64,000 nucleotides of DNA from G963704535 sp963704535 (GCA_963704535.1 OY969916.1:4898001-4962000), one strand, 5' to 3'; numbered from the stretch's first letter, positions 7,971 to 18,069 are shown. Notes: generated by a model not told the origin, from the sequence alone. Program-made: numbers and translations.

Positions 7971-9063
7971 ATGATGGGAGACACGCCGAGCATCCAGAAG
8001 GAGCCCTTCGGCACGACCCCGGATGGCAGTGCGGTCTACCGCTACACGCTGACCACCACCAGCGGCATGGAAGTGAAGATTATCACCTATGGGGGCATCG
8101 TCCAGTCGATTTGGGTGCCCGACCGCCACGGTCGGATGGGCAATGTGGCGCTTGGCTTCGCCGGGCTCGACGATTACATCAATCGTAACCCTTTTTTCGG
8201 GTGCATCGCCGGCCGCTATGCCAACCGCATCGCCCAGGGCCGGTTCACGCTCGATGGCCACACCTATCAACTGGCGACCAATGACGGCCAGAACCACCTG
8301 CACGGCGGCCAGAAGGGCTTCGACAAGTTCGTCTGGGATGCGACTGAGGTATACGGCACCGGCCAGGCCGGCCTGAAGCTCAGCCGGACTAGCCCGGACG
8401 GCGAGGAGAACTACCCCGGCGCGCTGGCGGTCAATCTGACCTACACGTTGACGAACGAGTACGAGTTGCGTATCGACTACCACGCGACGACCGATGCGCC
8501 GACGGTCGTCAATCTGACCAACCACTCCTACTTCAACCTGGCTGGCGAGGGCTCCGGCACGATCTGCGATCACGAGCTGCGGCTCAACGCCAGCCGTTAT
8601 ACGCCGATCGACGCGACCTTGATCCCGACAGGTGAGCTTGCGCCGGTCGCCGGCACGCCGTTGGACTTCACCAGGCGACAGCAGATCGGCGCGCGCATCC
8701 GCGACGGCTTCGAGCAGCTCGTCGCCGGCCGTGGCTACGACCACAACTTTGTGCTGGATCGCCCGCAGCCGAATGATACCTCGCTGATCCTGGCCGCCCA
8801 TGTCTATGAGCCCAGCAGCGGGCGCCGGCTCGATGTCCTCACCACCGAGCCGGGCATTCAGTTCTATAGTGGGAACTTCCTTGAGGGCACCCTGGTCGGC
8901 AGCGGCGGCAAGCTCTACCGCCAGGGCGACGGCTTCGCGCTGGAAACCCAGCATTTCCCCGATTCGCCGAACCAGCCCGAACTTCCCCTCGACCGTGCTG
9001 CAACCGGGCCTGGTCTACCAGACCACGACGATCTACAAGTTCTCTGTAGAAGGCGAGCCATGA
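7971..9063 (+). CDS. galM: Aldose 1-epimerase, frame broken near the C-terminus
   Basis: The start at ATG 7971 (or 7974) follows GAAGGAGG. The protein reads as a galactose mutarotase: GRYANRIAQGRF, NHLHGG, the catalytic histidine in NLTNHSYFNLAG and the catalytic glutamate in LTTEPGIQFYSGN. At about 8970-8976 the frame goes wrong directly after FPDSPNQP. Removing one C there restores NFPSTVLQPGLVYQ and a TGA at 9061-9063. That TGA overlaps the next gene's ATG as ATGA, the expected native junction. As written the frame runs through into the epimerase and makes a false fusion. Role: interconversion of alpha and beta aldoses. Confidence 0.85.
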
Positions 9064-10053
9064 GCGAGGAAAAGCGCATTCTGGTCACGGGTGCGACCGG
9101 GAAAGTCGGGCGGCGTTTGATCGAGCGCCTGTTGAGCGATCCCAGCAATGACGCGGTCATCATCCGCGCGTTATGTCATAATCGCAAGCTTGAGCCCAGC
9201 GCCCGCCTGGAAGTCGCGAGCGGCTCGATCGAGCGGCGTGACGTGGTCGAGCGTGCGATGGAGGGCGTCACCCATGTGGTCCACCTGGCCACCTGCAAGG
9301 AGACACCGGATCAGATCATGGATGTTGCCGTCAAGGGTATGTTCTGGCTGCTGGAGGCGTGCCGGACGAGCCCGACGTTCAAGCAATTTCTTATGCTGGG
9401 CGGCGATGCGGGCATGGGCCACTTCTACTACCCGCACCCCGCTCCGGTGACTGAAGCGCAGAAACATTCGGCGTACCCTGGCTGCTACGCGCTCTCCAAG
9501 GTGTTGGAAGAGGTCATGCTTGAGCAGTATTACATCCAGTACGATCTCAACGGCTGCTGTCTGCGCGCCCCGTGGATTATGGAAAAGGATGACTTCAAAT
9601 ACCAGCTCTCCTTCGGCGAGGATGTCTTCGGCGGGCCGCGCTGGCGCGAGTCTGGTCGGCCCTGAGCGCGCCGACGAGTATATCCAGGCGCAGACCATCC
9701 CGGTGATGCTTGACGCCGACAATCAGCCGATGCGACGCAATTTCGTCCACCTGGACGACCTGGTCGAGGCGATTCTGCTGGCGCTCGATCACCCCAGGGC
9801 GCGCCAGCAGACCTTGCATATCTGCATGGACGAGCCGGTCGACTATCGCAAGCTGGGTGACTACCTGGCTGCGACGCGTGGCTATCAGACGGTCGAGATC
9901 CCGACCCAGTATCATTCCACGTGGCTCGACAATGCGAAGGCCAAATTTCTGCTTGGGTGGCGCCCGCGCTACGATCTCCAGCGCTTGATCGACGAAGCCT
10001 TTGATTACCGGCGTGCGGAGGACGATCCACGCAGGATCTGGTACCAGGGTTGA
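9060..10053 (+). CDS. NAD-dependent sugar epimerase/dehydratase, frame broken
   Basis: ATG 9060 overlaps the galM stop. The N-terminus has the Rossmann motif VTGATGKVGRRL, and an active-site YALSK (Y-x3-K) follows, as in extended short-chain dehydrogenases acting on nucleotide sugars. Near 9650 the frame ends early after GGPRWRE. Dropping one G restores DLVGPERADEYIQ and runs to a stop at 10053. The C-terminal half includes RRNFVHLDDLVEAILLAL and LGWRPRYDL, typical of this family. About 330 residues after correction. It is the last gene of the plus-strand run that starts with the ATPase. Confidence 0.8.
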
Positions 10054-10082
10054 GGGACTCTCGATTTTCATCCAGGCTCGTA

Positions 10083-10130
10083 TTACGTGTTGCGTGTTGC
10101 GTCGTGCCGACTCACGCAACACGCAATATA
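10083..10130. repeat. Hairpin of tandem (GTGTTGC) units
   Basis: ACGTGTTGCGTGTTGCGT and ACGCAACACGCAATA form the two arms around a short loop. It lies between the convergent epimerase and hydrolase genes. Confidence 0.7.
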
Positions 10131-10136
10131 GACTCC

Positions 10137-10182
10137 TTGAAAAGGGGAGTTTGAGGGGGCCGCCCCTCAAGCCCCCCTTTTC
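10137..10182. terminator. GC-rich hairpin 2, possible bidirectional terminator
   Basis: A long stem, GAAAAGGGG..TTGAGGGG against CCCCTCAA..CCCCTTTTC, lies between two convergent genes. The flanking TTTTCAAACAGTTTCT tail recurs at 27266-27284. Position suggests a terminator for both genes. Confidence 0.55.
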
Positions 10183-10219
10183 AAACAGTTTCTCACCACC
10201 GACCCCTGACGACCGTCTC

Positions 10220-11591
10220 TCAGCGGCCTTGGTGGGTCAAGATCGCGTCGAAGACCTGTGTCGCCAGGATGTTGGGGTTGGTGGCGGCCTGGTTGACAGC
10301 CAGGGCGACGGTGATGCCGCTCTCCGGCGCGGTCCACAGGGCCGAGCGGAAGCCGCCGAACCCGCCGATATGGCCGACCACCGTGCTGGCCGCCACTGGG
10401 CGTGGCTGCCCGTCGGGGCCTGGGCCGACCTCCAGCCGATTGCGCATAATGCCGTTCCCATACGCAAGTTCGGGCATGTGGTACTGGCCCTTCCCGTTCA
10501 CAAACTGGTACATCGAGATCGAGGGTCTCCGGCCGCAGCAGCTCGCCATTGTTCAGCGCCTGGCCGAACCGGCGCACCTCGCCGGCAGTGGAGACGATAT
10601 TCGCCGTGGCGAAGACGATCGACATCGAGATGTTGGTTTGATCGGTCGTATTGTAATAGCCGTGCGCCTGCCCATCCTGAACCTGATCTTCAGGCACGAA
10701 GAAGGTGTTCTCCAGCTTCAGCGGGGCAAAGATGCGCCGGTGCATCTCCTGGCCGAGGGTGTTGCCGGTCACTTGCTCGACGATCATGCCCAGGATGACG
10801 TAGTTGGTACTGGAGTAGTCCCAGGCCCCCTCGGCGCCCGGCGCGAAGGCCCCCGCGAACTGGGTCGTATATGCGACCAGCTCGCCCGGCTTCCAGGCGC
10901 GGTCGGGCTTCTGGTAGCCCCCGCCGATGAAGTGGCGATCCTCGACATAGTCGTACAGGCCGGTGGTGTGGTTCAGCAGGTTGCGTACGGTGATCGCGTC
11001 GCCGTTCGGCACGAGATCCGGCAGCCACGTCGTCATCGGCATGTCGAGCGAGATCAGCCCCTCCTCAACTAATTGGAGCACCACCACCGCTGTGTAGACT
11101 TTGCTGATGCTGGCGATACGGACGTGCGTATTCGGCTCCATGGGCAAACCGCGCTGCCGGTCGGCGAGGCCGCTGGCCCCGGACCAGGGCTCCTGGCCAG
11201 GGATCTGCACGGCCAGGACCGCGCCCGGTATCGAGCCGTCGGCGACGAGCGCGTCGAGGATGCGCTGAAGCTCGGCGGCCAGCGCCGGGTCGAAGGGCTG
11301 CGCGACCACGGTTGGCGACGGCTCGGGGGTGGGCGTCCTGGTGGGCGCCGGGATGAGCGTCGCGGTTGGTGGTATGGCGGTCGCCGTCGCGGTCGGGGGC
11401 GCCGTAGTGCTGCTGGGAGCGATCGTCGCCGGGGCCGTGGCGGATGCGGATTGCGTTGCCGTGGGCACGACCACAAGAGGCGTTGGGGCGATCGGCTGCA
11501 CGATGCCCGCCGAGGCGCATGCGCTCATGAACAGCATGACCGGAATGAGCACAAGCCCAAACCGCAGCTTATGGATAGACAAACCCTGCAC
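10220..11591 (-). CDS. Serine-hydrolase (beta-lactamase class C fold) lipoprotein, frame broken
   Basis: GTG 11591 follows GGAG by eight bases. The signal peptide ends FMSAC, so the protein is probably a lipoprotein. A Thr/Pro-rich linker leads into a domain with the nucleophile motif IASISK (S-x-x-K), WDYSSTNY in place of the usual YxN motif, and HIGGFGG at the third site. This is the beta-lactamase/esterase family, often peptidases or esterases rather than lactamases. Near 10512 the frame fails after LRPETLD. Removing one C restores SMYQFVNGKGQYHMPEL and the stop at 10220. The domain is about 60 percent identical by eye to the C-terminal half of the protein at 12168. Confidence 0.8.
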
Positions 11592-11617
11592 TACAATTTC
11601 TCCAATGATCTCTGGTG

Positions 11618-11700
11618 TTAGACAAGGTTTCGGAAGACGTTGTTCGACTTTACAATGTGGGTGGGGAGACTGAGGGGGCTACCCGCTCAAACCCCCTTTT
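11618..11700. repeat. Intergenic repeat containing GC-rich hairpin 3
   Basis: TAGACAAGGTTTC, CTTTACAATGTG and GGGGAGACTGAGGGGGCTACC occur in the same order at 35866-35930, in the spacer upstream of a methyltransferase. The right half forms an imperfect hairpin with CTCAAACCCCCTT. Confidence 0.7.
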
Positions 11701-11705
11701 TCCCC

Positions 11706-12167
11706 GGAAGCGCAGGGTATTCTACCAGATATCCTGCTCACATAGTTCATCGCGGCGAACCAGCTTCGGCCCGTACCGATCGACCGGGCACACCCAACGG
11801 GCTGCTTCCTTTGTGGCCTTCGTTGCCTTCATGGTCTGGGAGAGCAAGACGATAGATTTCGCTCCGCCGCAAGCTATGGTGCCCTGCTCCCCGGTGTGCT
11901 CGCCTGAGAAAATGATAAGAAATAGCTGAACGCTCGGTAAGTGCCGCACTCGATCGCGTCTGGCGACAGGTCCGCATCAGGCCGCCATCCCTACGACGAT
12001 GTTGCATATGGCGCTCACGGGGCTCTCATCCGAGATTTATGCTGCTCTCATTTGATCTGTGAGGTAGTTCGTCTCAGGGCACGATCCTGTGGCCTACGAC
12101 TTGCAACCTAGTCGGTCGGGGCTAGCAAGCGGTGGTATCATGAGGATAACCAAGAGCGAAGAATAAT
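11706..12167. other. Intergenic region with no recognisable gene
   Basis: About 460 bp between divergently oriented genes. A minus-strand frame at 11722-11949 is open, but it lacks a ribosome binding site and family features. No repeat beyond hairpin 3 is evident. Confidence 0.5.
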
Positions 12168-14744
12168 ATGATCGATTCTGAGGTACATTCAGCGACCGGG
12201 CAGCCGGAGCGCCACGCCGCGCGCCTGCCTTATCTGCCGGGTCTCGACGGCCTTCGCGCGCTCGCAGTGATCGGCGTGCTCCTGTATCACGCTGACCTGG
12301 GCATTTCGGGCGGCTTCCTGGGCGTCGAGTCCTTCTTTGTGCTCAGCGGCTTCCTGATCACGGCGCTGCTGCTGGCCGAGTGGCGCGAGCACGGTCGGAT
12401 CGAGCTGCGGGCGTTCTGGCTGCGGCGCGCCCGGCGGCTGCTTCCCGCGCTGTTCCTGGTGCTGGCCGGCACGCTCGCGCTGGCCACCATGCTGCTGCCG
12501 GGCGAGGCCGCCGAACTCCACGACGATGTGCTGGCTGCACTGCTCTACGTGACGAACTGGCAGTTGATCTTCAGCGGGCAATCCTACTTCGACCCGGCAC
12601 TGCGCCCCTCGCTGTTCCAGCACCTCTGGTCCCTGGCGATCGAGGAGCAGTTCTACCTGTTGTGGCCGCTGCTGTTCGCCGCCGGGATGCGCTTCCTGCG
12701 CGCCTCCGGCCTGCGGCTGGCGACGCTCGGCGTCGCCGTGGGCAGCATCGCCCTGATGGCCGCGCTCTATGAGCCGGGTGCCGATCCCTCGCGGCTGTAT
12801 TACGGGACCGACACGCGCGCGGGCGGGCTGCTGCTGGGGGCGGCGCTGGCGATGTTCTGGACGCCGGGGCCGGCGCCGGCCAGGCCCCGACCCGGCGCCG
12901 GCCGGCTGCTCGATGGCATCGGCGCGCTTGCGCTGGCCGGGCTGATCGGCGGCTATCTCTGGATCTATGAGGCGCATCCGCTGCTGTACCGGGGCGGGTT
13001 CGCGCTGGTCGCGATCGTCACGGCGGCCCTGATCGTGGTCGCCACGCATCCGCGCGCGCGGCTGGTGCCTGTGGCGCTGGGCTGGGCGCCGCTGCGCTGG
13101 ATCGGGGTGCGCTCCTACGGCATCTACCTGTGGCACTGGCCGGTCTTTATGGTTACGCGGCCGTACCTGGATGTGCCGCTCGACGGCTGGCCGCTGCTGG
13201 CGCTGCGGCTGGTGGCGGTGCTCGGCCTCGCGGCACTGTCCTACCATTTCATCGAGTTGCCGGTGCGGCGGGGAGCGCTGGAGCGGGCGTGGCGGGCATA
13301 CTGGCCCAAGGGCGATGAATCGCCTGGCCGCCGCGACGATCGTTCGCTGCGCTGGCGCTGGCTGCGCGTTCCGGTCGTGAGCCTGCTCGTGCTATCCGGC
13401 GCGGTGTACACGTCCCGGTTGGACGCCCGATCCGCCGCCGCGCTTGTCGCCACAACCGCGACAACTATTGCCGCACTCGTGCCGGCCAACGCGGCGCCGG
13501 ACATCACCATGCCCCTCGGCACCGTCAGGGCAAGATCCACAGCGGCTCCGGCTGCGTCGAGCATAGAATCAGCTGTAGCCGGATCGGCTCCCACCTCCAT
13601 CCCCGTAGGGGCGGCCCTCGCGACCGCCCCACCCGAGACCACGACCCCGGCGCCCGCATCACCCCAGGAGACGCTGAAACCGATCGACCCGGCGCTGGCG
13701 GCCAAGCTCCAGCGCTTGCTCGACGCGACGGTTGCCGATGGCTACATTCCCGGCGCGGTCCTGGCTGTACACGTCCCCGGCTACCAAGCGTGGGCCGGGG
13801 CCAGCGGCATCGCCGACCGCGAAACCGACCGACCGATGGAGCCGACCGCCAACATCCGCATCGGCAGCCTCAGTAAGATGTTTACAGCGGTCGTCGTGCT
13901 CCAGTTGGCGGAGGAGGGGAGCATCGACCTGGACGTGCCGATCGCCACCTGGCTGCCCGACGAGGTGCCGGACGGCGATGTGATCACCGTGCGTCACCTG
14001 CTCCAGCACACCAGCGGTCTGTACGATTACCTGGAAGATAAGCAGCTCATGAATCGCGTGTACCGCGACCCCGAGCGCATCTGGACGCCGCACGAACTGG
14101 TCGAATATGCGACCGAGTTTCCGTCCGGCGCCTTGGGACGCTGGGATTACTCCAGCACGAACTATGTGCTTCTGGGCATGCTGGTCGAGCAAGTCACCGG
14201 CAGGACGCTGGCCCAGGAGGTGCGCGGGCGCATTATCGACCCGCTGGGGCTGAAGCAGACCTTCTCCACACCTGACGAGCCGATCCAGGGCGCCCTGGCC
14301 CACGGGTACACCAACACGGTTGACCAGACCGACGCGCCGATGACGTTTGTGTTTGGGACCGGAAATATCGTCTCCACTGCCGGCGATTTGCAGCAGTTCA
14401 TCGGGGCGCTGGTGGGCGGCCAACTGTTGGAACCCGACACGCAAGCCATGGTGTACCAGTTCGTGAGCGGGCGGGGCCAGTACAAGATGCCGGCGCTGGA
14501 ATATGGGCTTGGGCTGATGCACAACCAACTGCCGGTCGGCGCTGGCCCCGACGGCCAGGAGCGCCCGGCGGCCGCCAGCACGGTGCTGGGCCACATCGGC
14601 GGGTACGGCGGCTTCCGCTCCGCCGTCTGGACCGCGCCGGAGAGCGGCATCACCGTCGCGCTGGCTGTCAACCAGGCCGGCGTCGACCCCAACATCCTGG
14701 CGACAGATGCCTTCGACGCGATCTTGACGCAGCTAGGCCAATGA
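12168..14744 (+). CDS. OafA-type acyltransferase fused to a serine-hydrolase domain
   Basis: An 858-residue two-domain protein. Residues about 20-370 form an acyltransferase-3 domain with about ten membrane helices: YLPGLDGLRALAV at the start, VESFFVLSGFLIT, RRLLPAL and WSLAIEEQFYLLWPLL. These enzymes O-acylate surface sugars. Another helix follows at about 405, then an Ala/Thr/Pro linker to about 500, which should be extracytoplasmic. The rest is a serine hydrolase with IGSLSK, YSSTNY and HIGGYGG, closely related to the adjacent minus-strand lipoprotein. The frame is continuous, so the fusion is real in this sequence. A linked acylation and deacylation role is inferred. Confidence 0.85.
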   Translation: MIDSEVHSATGQPERHAARLPYLPGLDGLRALAVIGVLLYHADLGISGGFLGVESFFVLSGFLITALLLAEWREHGRIELRAFWLRRARRLLPALFLVLAGTLALATMLLPGEAAELHDDVLAALLYVTNWQLIFSGQSYFDPALRPSLFQHLWSLAIEEQFYLLWPLLFAAGMRFLRASGLRLATLGVAVGSIALMAALYEPGADPSRLYYGTDTRAGGLLLGAALAMFWTPGPAPARPRPGAGRLLDGIGALALAGLIGGYLWIYEAHPLLYRGGFALVAIVTAALIVVATHPRARLVPVALGWAPLRWIGVRSYGIYLWHWPVFMVTRPYLDVPLDGWPLLALRLVAVLGLAALSYHFIELPVRRGALERAWRAYWPKGDESPGRRDDRSLRWRWLRVPVVSLLVLSGAVYTSRLDARSAAALVATTATTIAALVPANAAPDITMPLGTVRARSTAAPAASSIESAVAGSAPTSIPVGAALATAPPETTTPAPASPQETLKPIDPALAAKLQRLLDATVADGYIPGAVLAVHVPGYQAWAGASGIADRETDRPMEPTANIRIGSLSKMFTAVVVLQLAEEGSIDLDVPIATWLPDEVPDGDVITVRHLLQHTSGLYDYLEDKQLMNRVYRDPERIWTPHELVEYATEFPSGALGRWDYSSTNYVLLGMLVEQVTGRTLAQEVRGRIIDPLGLKQTFSTPDEPIQGALAHGYTNTVDQTDAPMTFVFGTGNIVSTAGDLQQFIGALVGGQLLEPDTQAMVYQFVSGRGQYKMPALEYGLGLMHNQLPVGAGPDGQERPAAASTVLGHIGGYGGFRSAVWTAPESGITVALAVNQAGVDPNILATDAFDAILTQLGQ

Positions 14745-14828
14745 TAAGTCACTCTTGACCAATCTGCTATACTAGCCCTCAAGAGGCCAGTTGTCGCCCT
14801 CCACAAAAACCTTCCTCCCACTCGAATT

Positions 14829-15959
14829 ATGAAAACCAAAGCCGCTGTTCTGTATGAAATGGGCGCGCCCCAGCCGTATGCTGAAAGCGCGCCGCTGGTG
14901 ATCGATGACGTCACGCTGGCGCCGCCGGGGGCCGGTGAGGTGCTGGTGGAGATCGCCGGGGCCGGCTTATGTCATTCCGATCTTTCGGTGTTGGACGGTT
15001 CGCGCCCGCGCGTGATGCCGATGGTGATGGGCCACGAGGCCAGCGGGATCGTGCGCGAGGTCGGGCCGGGCGTGGCCGGGTTCGCGCCGGACGATCACGT
15101 CGTTTTTAGCTTTGTGCCGCTCTGCGGGCGCTGCATCTATTGCGCGTCGGGCCGGGGCGCGCTGTGTGAGCGGGGGGCGCAGGCGAATGCAGCCGGCACA
15201 TTGCTTTCCGGGGCACGCCATTTCACCGATTCTCAAGCGCGAACGTGCCATCATCACCTGGGCGTCTCGGCGTTCTCGCAATTCACGGTCGCCGCCCAGG
15301 AGTCGCTGGTGAAAATCGATCAGACCGTGCCGCTCGACATCGCGGTGCTGTTTGGGTGCGCGGTGATGACGGGCGTGGGCGCGGTGGTCAATACGGCGCG
15401 CGTGGAGGCAGGGGCGTCGGTGGCCATTTTTGGAATGGGCGGCGTCGGGTTGAGCGCGGTGATGGGCGCACGGGCCATTGGCGCCTACCCGATCATCGCC
15501 GTCGACCGGCTCGAAGCCAAGCTGACGCTGGCCCGCGCGGCCGGGGCGACGCACACGGTCAATGCCGAGCACGCCGACGCGGTCGAAGCGATTCGGGAAC
15601 TCACCAGGGGTGGCGCCGGCTACGCGTTCGAGAGCGTCGGCAGCGAGCAGGTGTTGATCCAAGCCTACCAGGCGACGGGGCGCGGCGGCACGACGATCAG
15701 CATCGGGCTGCCGCATCCGAGCAAGCTATTCGCCGTTCCCGCCGTCAGCATCGCGGCCGAGGAGCGCACTATCAAAGGCTCGTACATGGGCTCATCTATC
15801 CCGCGCCGCGACATTCCCCGCTATATCGCCATGTACCAGGCCGGCATCTTGCCCGTGGATACGCTGCATACCCACACCCTGCGGCTCGACGAGATCAACG
15901 CCGGATTTGACCGCCTGGCTCAAGCCCAGGCCGTACGCCAGATCATCACATTCACCTAA
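14829..15959 (+). CDS. Zinc-dependent alcohol dehydrogenase (MDR family)
   Basis: A 376-residue medium-chain dehydrogenase. The catalytic-zinc cysteine is in GLCHSD and the histidine in GHEASG. The structural zinc lobe is CGRCIYCASGRGALC. The Rossmann motif is IFGMGGVGLSA, with D in AVDRLE suggesting NAD preference. The family oxidises alcohols or reduces aldehydes, and the length and zinc lobe fit the class III-like or aryl-alcohol group. No clear Shine-Dalgarno precedes ATG 14829. The thioesterase gene starts 5 bp after the stop, so the two are probably one transcript. Confidence 0.85.
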   Translation: MKTKAAVLYEMGAPQPYAESAPLVIDDVTLAPPGAGEVLVEIAGAGLCHSDLSVLDGSRPRVMPMVMGHEASGIVREVGPGVAGFAPDDHVVFSFVPLCGRCIYCASGRGALCERGAQANAAGTLLSGARHFTDSQARTCHHHLGVSAFSQFTVAAQESLVKIDQTVPLDIAVLFGCAVMTGVGAVVNTARVEAGASVAIFGMGGVGLSAVMGARAIGAYPIIAVDRLEAKLTLARAAGATHTVNAEHADAVEAIRELTRGGAGYAFESVGSEQVLIQAYQATGRGGTTISIGLPHPSKLFAVPAVSIAAEERTIKGSYMGSSIPRRDIPRYIAMYQAGILPVDTLHTHTLRLDEINAGFDRLAQAQAVRQIITFT

Positions 15960-15963
15960 ACCA

Positions 15964-16407
15964 ATGACCCAGAAACCGCACATCACGCGGGCCGAGTACC
16001 TGCACTTCCACGCGATCCCGACCCGCTGGATGGACAACGATATCTACGGGCATGTCAACAATGTGCTCTACTATGCTTTTTTCGATACGGCGATCAACCA
16101 CTATCTGATCAGCGAGGGCGGCCTCGACATCGCAAACGGGCGCGTGATCGGGTTAGCGGCGGAAACGCATTGCCAGTTTATGCGTTCGCTGGCCTTCCCC
16201 GAGGTCGTCGAGGTCGGATTGCGGGTTGGGAGGCTGGGCAATGCCAGCGTCCACTACGAGCTGGCGATCTTTCAGCAGCATGAGATCCAGGCGGCGGCGA
16301 CGGGCTCCTTTGTGCATGTGTTCGTCGATCGCGAGACGCGGCGCTCCGTGCCGATCCCGCCGACGATTCGCGCCGCGCTTGAGCGTTTGCACACACCGAC
16401 GACATAG
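15964..16407 (+). CDS. Acyl-CoA thioesterase, hotdog fold
   Basis: ATG 15964 lies 5 bp after the dehydrogenase stop and gives 147 residues; the upstream extension of the frame is not needed. The protein matches the 4HBT/FadM-YbgC type: IPTRWMDNDIYGHVNN carries the conserved aspartate and HVNN turn, followed by YYAFFDTA and the Q-F-rich strand HCQFMRSLAFPEVVEVGL. These enzymes hydrolyse acyl-CoA or acyl-ACP thioesters in the cytosol. With the dehydrogenase and the TetR gene behind it, it suggests a small acyl or aldehyde catabolic unit. Confidence 0.8.
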   Translation: MTQKPHITRAEYLHFHAIPTRWMDNDIYGHVNNVLYYAFFDTAINHYLISEGGLDIANGRVIGLAAETHCQFMRSLAFPEVVEVGLRVGRLGNASVHYELAIFQQHEIQAAATGSFVHVFVDRETRRSVPIPPTIRAALERLHTPTT

Positions 16408-16464
16408 TTTACAACTTGCGACGGGAGTGATCTTGGCCTTCGGCAGAGTGGTTCTTTTTCTTCC

Positions 16465-16602
16465 TTTTATCGAGGATTTTCGCCCGGTCGGGCGAAAATC
16501 CTCGATAAAAAAGAGCTGAAGTACCTTGCTGCCGAACTTCCTGAGCTTGACGAAGGGCAGGCAAGAGCGACGTTGCGGACGCCACAGCGTAACTCCTGTG
16601 AT
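16465..16602. repeat. Repeat R2, copy A, with a perfect 22-bp hairpin
   Basis: TTTTATCGAGGATTTTCGCC and its complement form a 22-bp perfect stem around a GT loop (16465-16510). The right flank, GAAGTACCTTGCTGCCG and GCGTAACTCCTGTG, matches in reverse orientation the sequence at 33911-34030. It sits between the thioesterase and TetR genes and may also terminate the former. Confidence 0.85.
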
Positions 16603-16615
16603 ATAAGAGGACTCA

Positions 16616-17236
16616 ATGGACCGACGCGAGGCCATTATCGACGCCGCCGTTCAGCTCTTTCAGCGGCAGGGCTACGCCAATACGTCAATGCAGGATATTG
16701 CGGATGCCGTGGGGTTATTGAAGGGCAGCTTGTACTACCATATTGCCAGTAAAGAGGACTTGTTGTACGAGATCCACGAACGTTTTATGAATGTGTTGCT
16801 CAAGAAGGCCGATGCCCACGCGGCGACCGCCGATCTTTCGGTACGCCGGCGCATAGCAGCCGTGATTACCGATTTGCTCGAACTGATGCGCGATTATCGC
16901 CCGTACGTGGTGGTCTTCTTCCGCGAGCGCCATTCTGTCACTGGGGCGCGCTGGGATGCCATTCATGAAAAGCGTAAGGCCTATGAGGCGTTTGTGAACC
17001 GCATTATCCACGAGGGGCAGCAGGATGGCACCTTTCGCGACGATCTTGACGAAAAGATTATCAGCTTTGGCCTTTTTGGCATGTGCAACTGGTGTTATAC
17101 GTGGCTTCAGCCGGATGGCCGGCTCAGTGTCGAGCAGATCGCGCCGATCTTCACCACGCTCTTGTTGGATGGCCTGACTCCGCGCGTGCAGACCGACCCA
17201 ACGTTTGCGGTCGGCCAGGTTGAAACGCCAGATTAG
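16616..17236 (+). CDS. TetR-family transcriptional regulator
   Basis: A 206-residue protein with an N-terminal TetR helix-turn-helix: IIDAAVQLFQRQGYANTSMQDIADAVGLLKGSLYYH is the classic pattern, here split across the first 45 residues. The ligand domain starts near residue 75 and contains RDYRPYVVVFFRERH and FGLFGMCNWCYTWL, resembling regulators of fatty-acid or steroid CoA catabolism. It probably controls the dehydrogenase-thioesterase pair just upstream. Its end overlaps by four bases the convergent PAS-STAS gene. Confidence 0.85.
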   Translation: MDRREAIIDAAVQLFQRQGYANTSMQDIADAVGLLKGSLYYHIASKEDLLYEIHERFMNVLLKKADAHAATADLSVRRRIAAVITDLLELMRDYRPYVVVFFRERHSVTGARWDAIHEKRKAYEAFVNRIIHEGQQDGTFRDDLDEKIISFGLFGMCNWCYTWLQPDGRLSVEQIAPIFTTLLLDGLTPRVQTDPTFAVGQVETPD

Positions 17237-18069
17237 TCTGCTACTCCGACCACCCGCAACTCGCGGCGAGCGAATGCCCAGGCCAGCCCGGCCTGGAGAT
17301 TGGCGCGGGTCACGAACTGACTCAGGTCGATCCCAAGCTGCACCACCGCCTGGGCGATCTCGCTGCGCACGCCGGTCAGGATGATGTCGGAGCCAAGCAG
17401 CCGTACCGCGCGGGCCGCGTTCACCAGGTACGCCGCGACCGCTGTATCGATCAGCGGAACGCCGGTGACATCCAGAATCACGACTTCGGCGCTGAAGCTG
17501 ACGATCGCCGCCAGCAATTGCTCGGTGACATTTGACGCGCGCCGGGCGTCGAGCGCGCCGACCAGCGGCGCCAGCAAAATGCCCTGCCAGACCTCCACGA
17601 CCGGGATCGAGAGTTCCTGGATCAGCGCCTGCTGTGCGGCAATCTTCTCGCGTGCCTGCGTGATCAGATCCACTTGCTCCATTTTAGCTGTGACATCCTG
17701 GTAGATGTAGCCCACATAGTTGATGACACGATCGGGATCGCGCACGGGAAAGATGATCGCCTGATACCAGATCGGGCGTTCTTCCGCCATGCCTGGCGCA
17801 AAGCGGTCGCGGGTTGGGTCGCGGATAACGATCTCGCCGTTGCGGACCCTGGCGTAGGTCTCAGTCAACATGAGCGGAGAGTTGGCGGGGTCCTGGAATG
17901 CGTTGTAGGTGCCTAGATACTCGCTGCGCTTGATACCCCAGAAGGTTTCCGCGTAGCTGTTGAACGCTACGATCGTGCCATCGAGAGCATAGATAATGAT
18001 CGGGAGCGGTATATCATCGAGGAGTGAGGCGGCAGTGATCGGGAATAGATCCTGTGGCTGTTCGGCCAT
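17233..18069 (-). CDS. PAS-STAS signalling protein (RsbR-like)
   Basis: The start at ATG 18069 (MAEQPQDLF) is preferred. The open frame reaches further upstream, but only through the ACGTGAA repeat. The 278-residue protein has an N-terminal PAS domain (LPIIIYALDGTIVAFN to VGYIYQDVTAKMEQ), a short coiled linker, then a STAS domain starting LSIPVVEVWQGILLAPLVG and containing VVILDVTGVPLIDTAVAAYLV. This is the RsbR/RsbS architecture of stressosome-type and anti-sigma antagonist proteins. Partners are not encoded nearby. It may sense a ligand through PAS and act through partner switching. Confidence 0.8.
   Translation of the reverse strand: MAEQPQDLFPITAASLLDDIPLPIIIYALDGTIVAFNSYAETFWGIKRSEYLGTYNAFQDPANSPLMLTETYARVRNGEIVIRDPTRDRFAPGMAEERPIWYQAIIFPVRDPDRVINYVGYIYQDVTAKMEQVDLITQAREKIAAQQALIQELSIPVVEVWQGILLAPLVGALDARRASNVTEQLLAAIVSFSAEVVILDVTGVPLIDTAVAAYLVNAARAVRLLGSDIILTGVRSEIAQAVVQLGIDLSQFVTRANLQAGLAWAFARRELRVVGVAD

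Noticed and set aside
8970..9665. Natural fusion of aldose 1-epimerase with an NAD-epimerase
   Set aside because: The fusion depends on one surplus C. Without it galM ends at a TGA overlapping the next ATG, the usual operon junction.
11722..11949. 75-codon minus-strand frame in the long spacer
   Set aside because: No start signal, no family feature and a repetitive composition.
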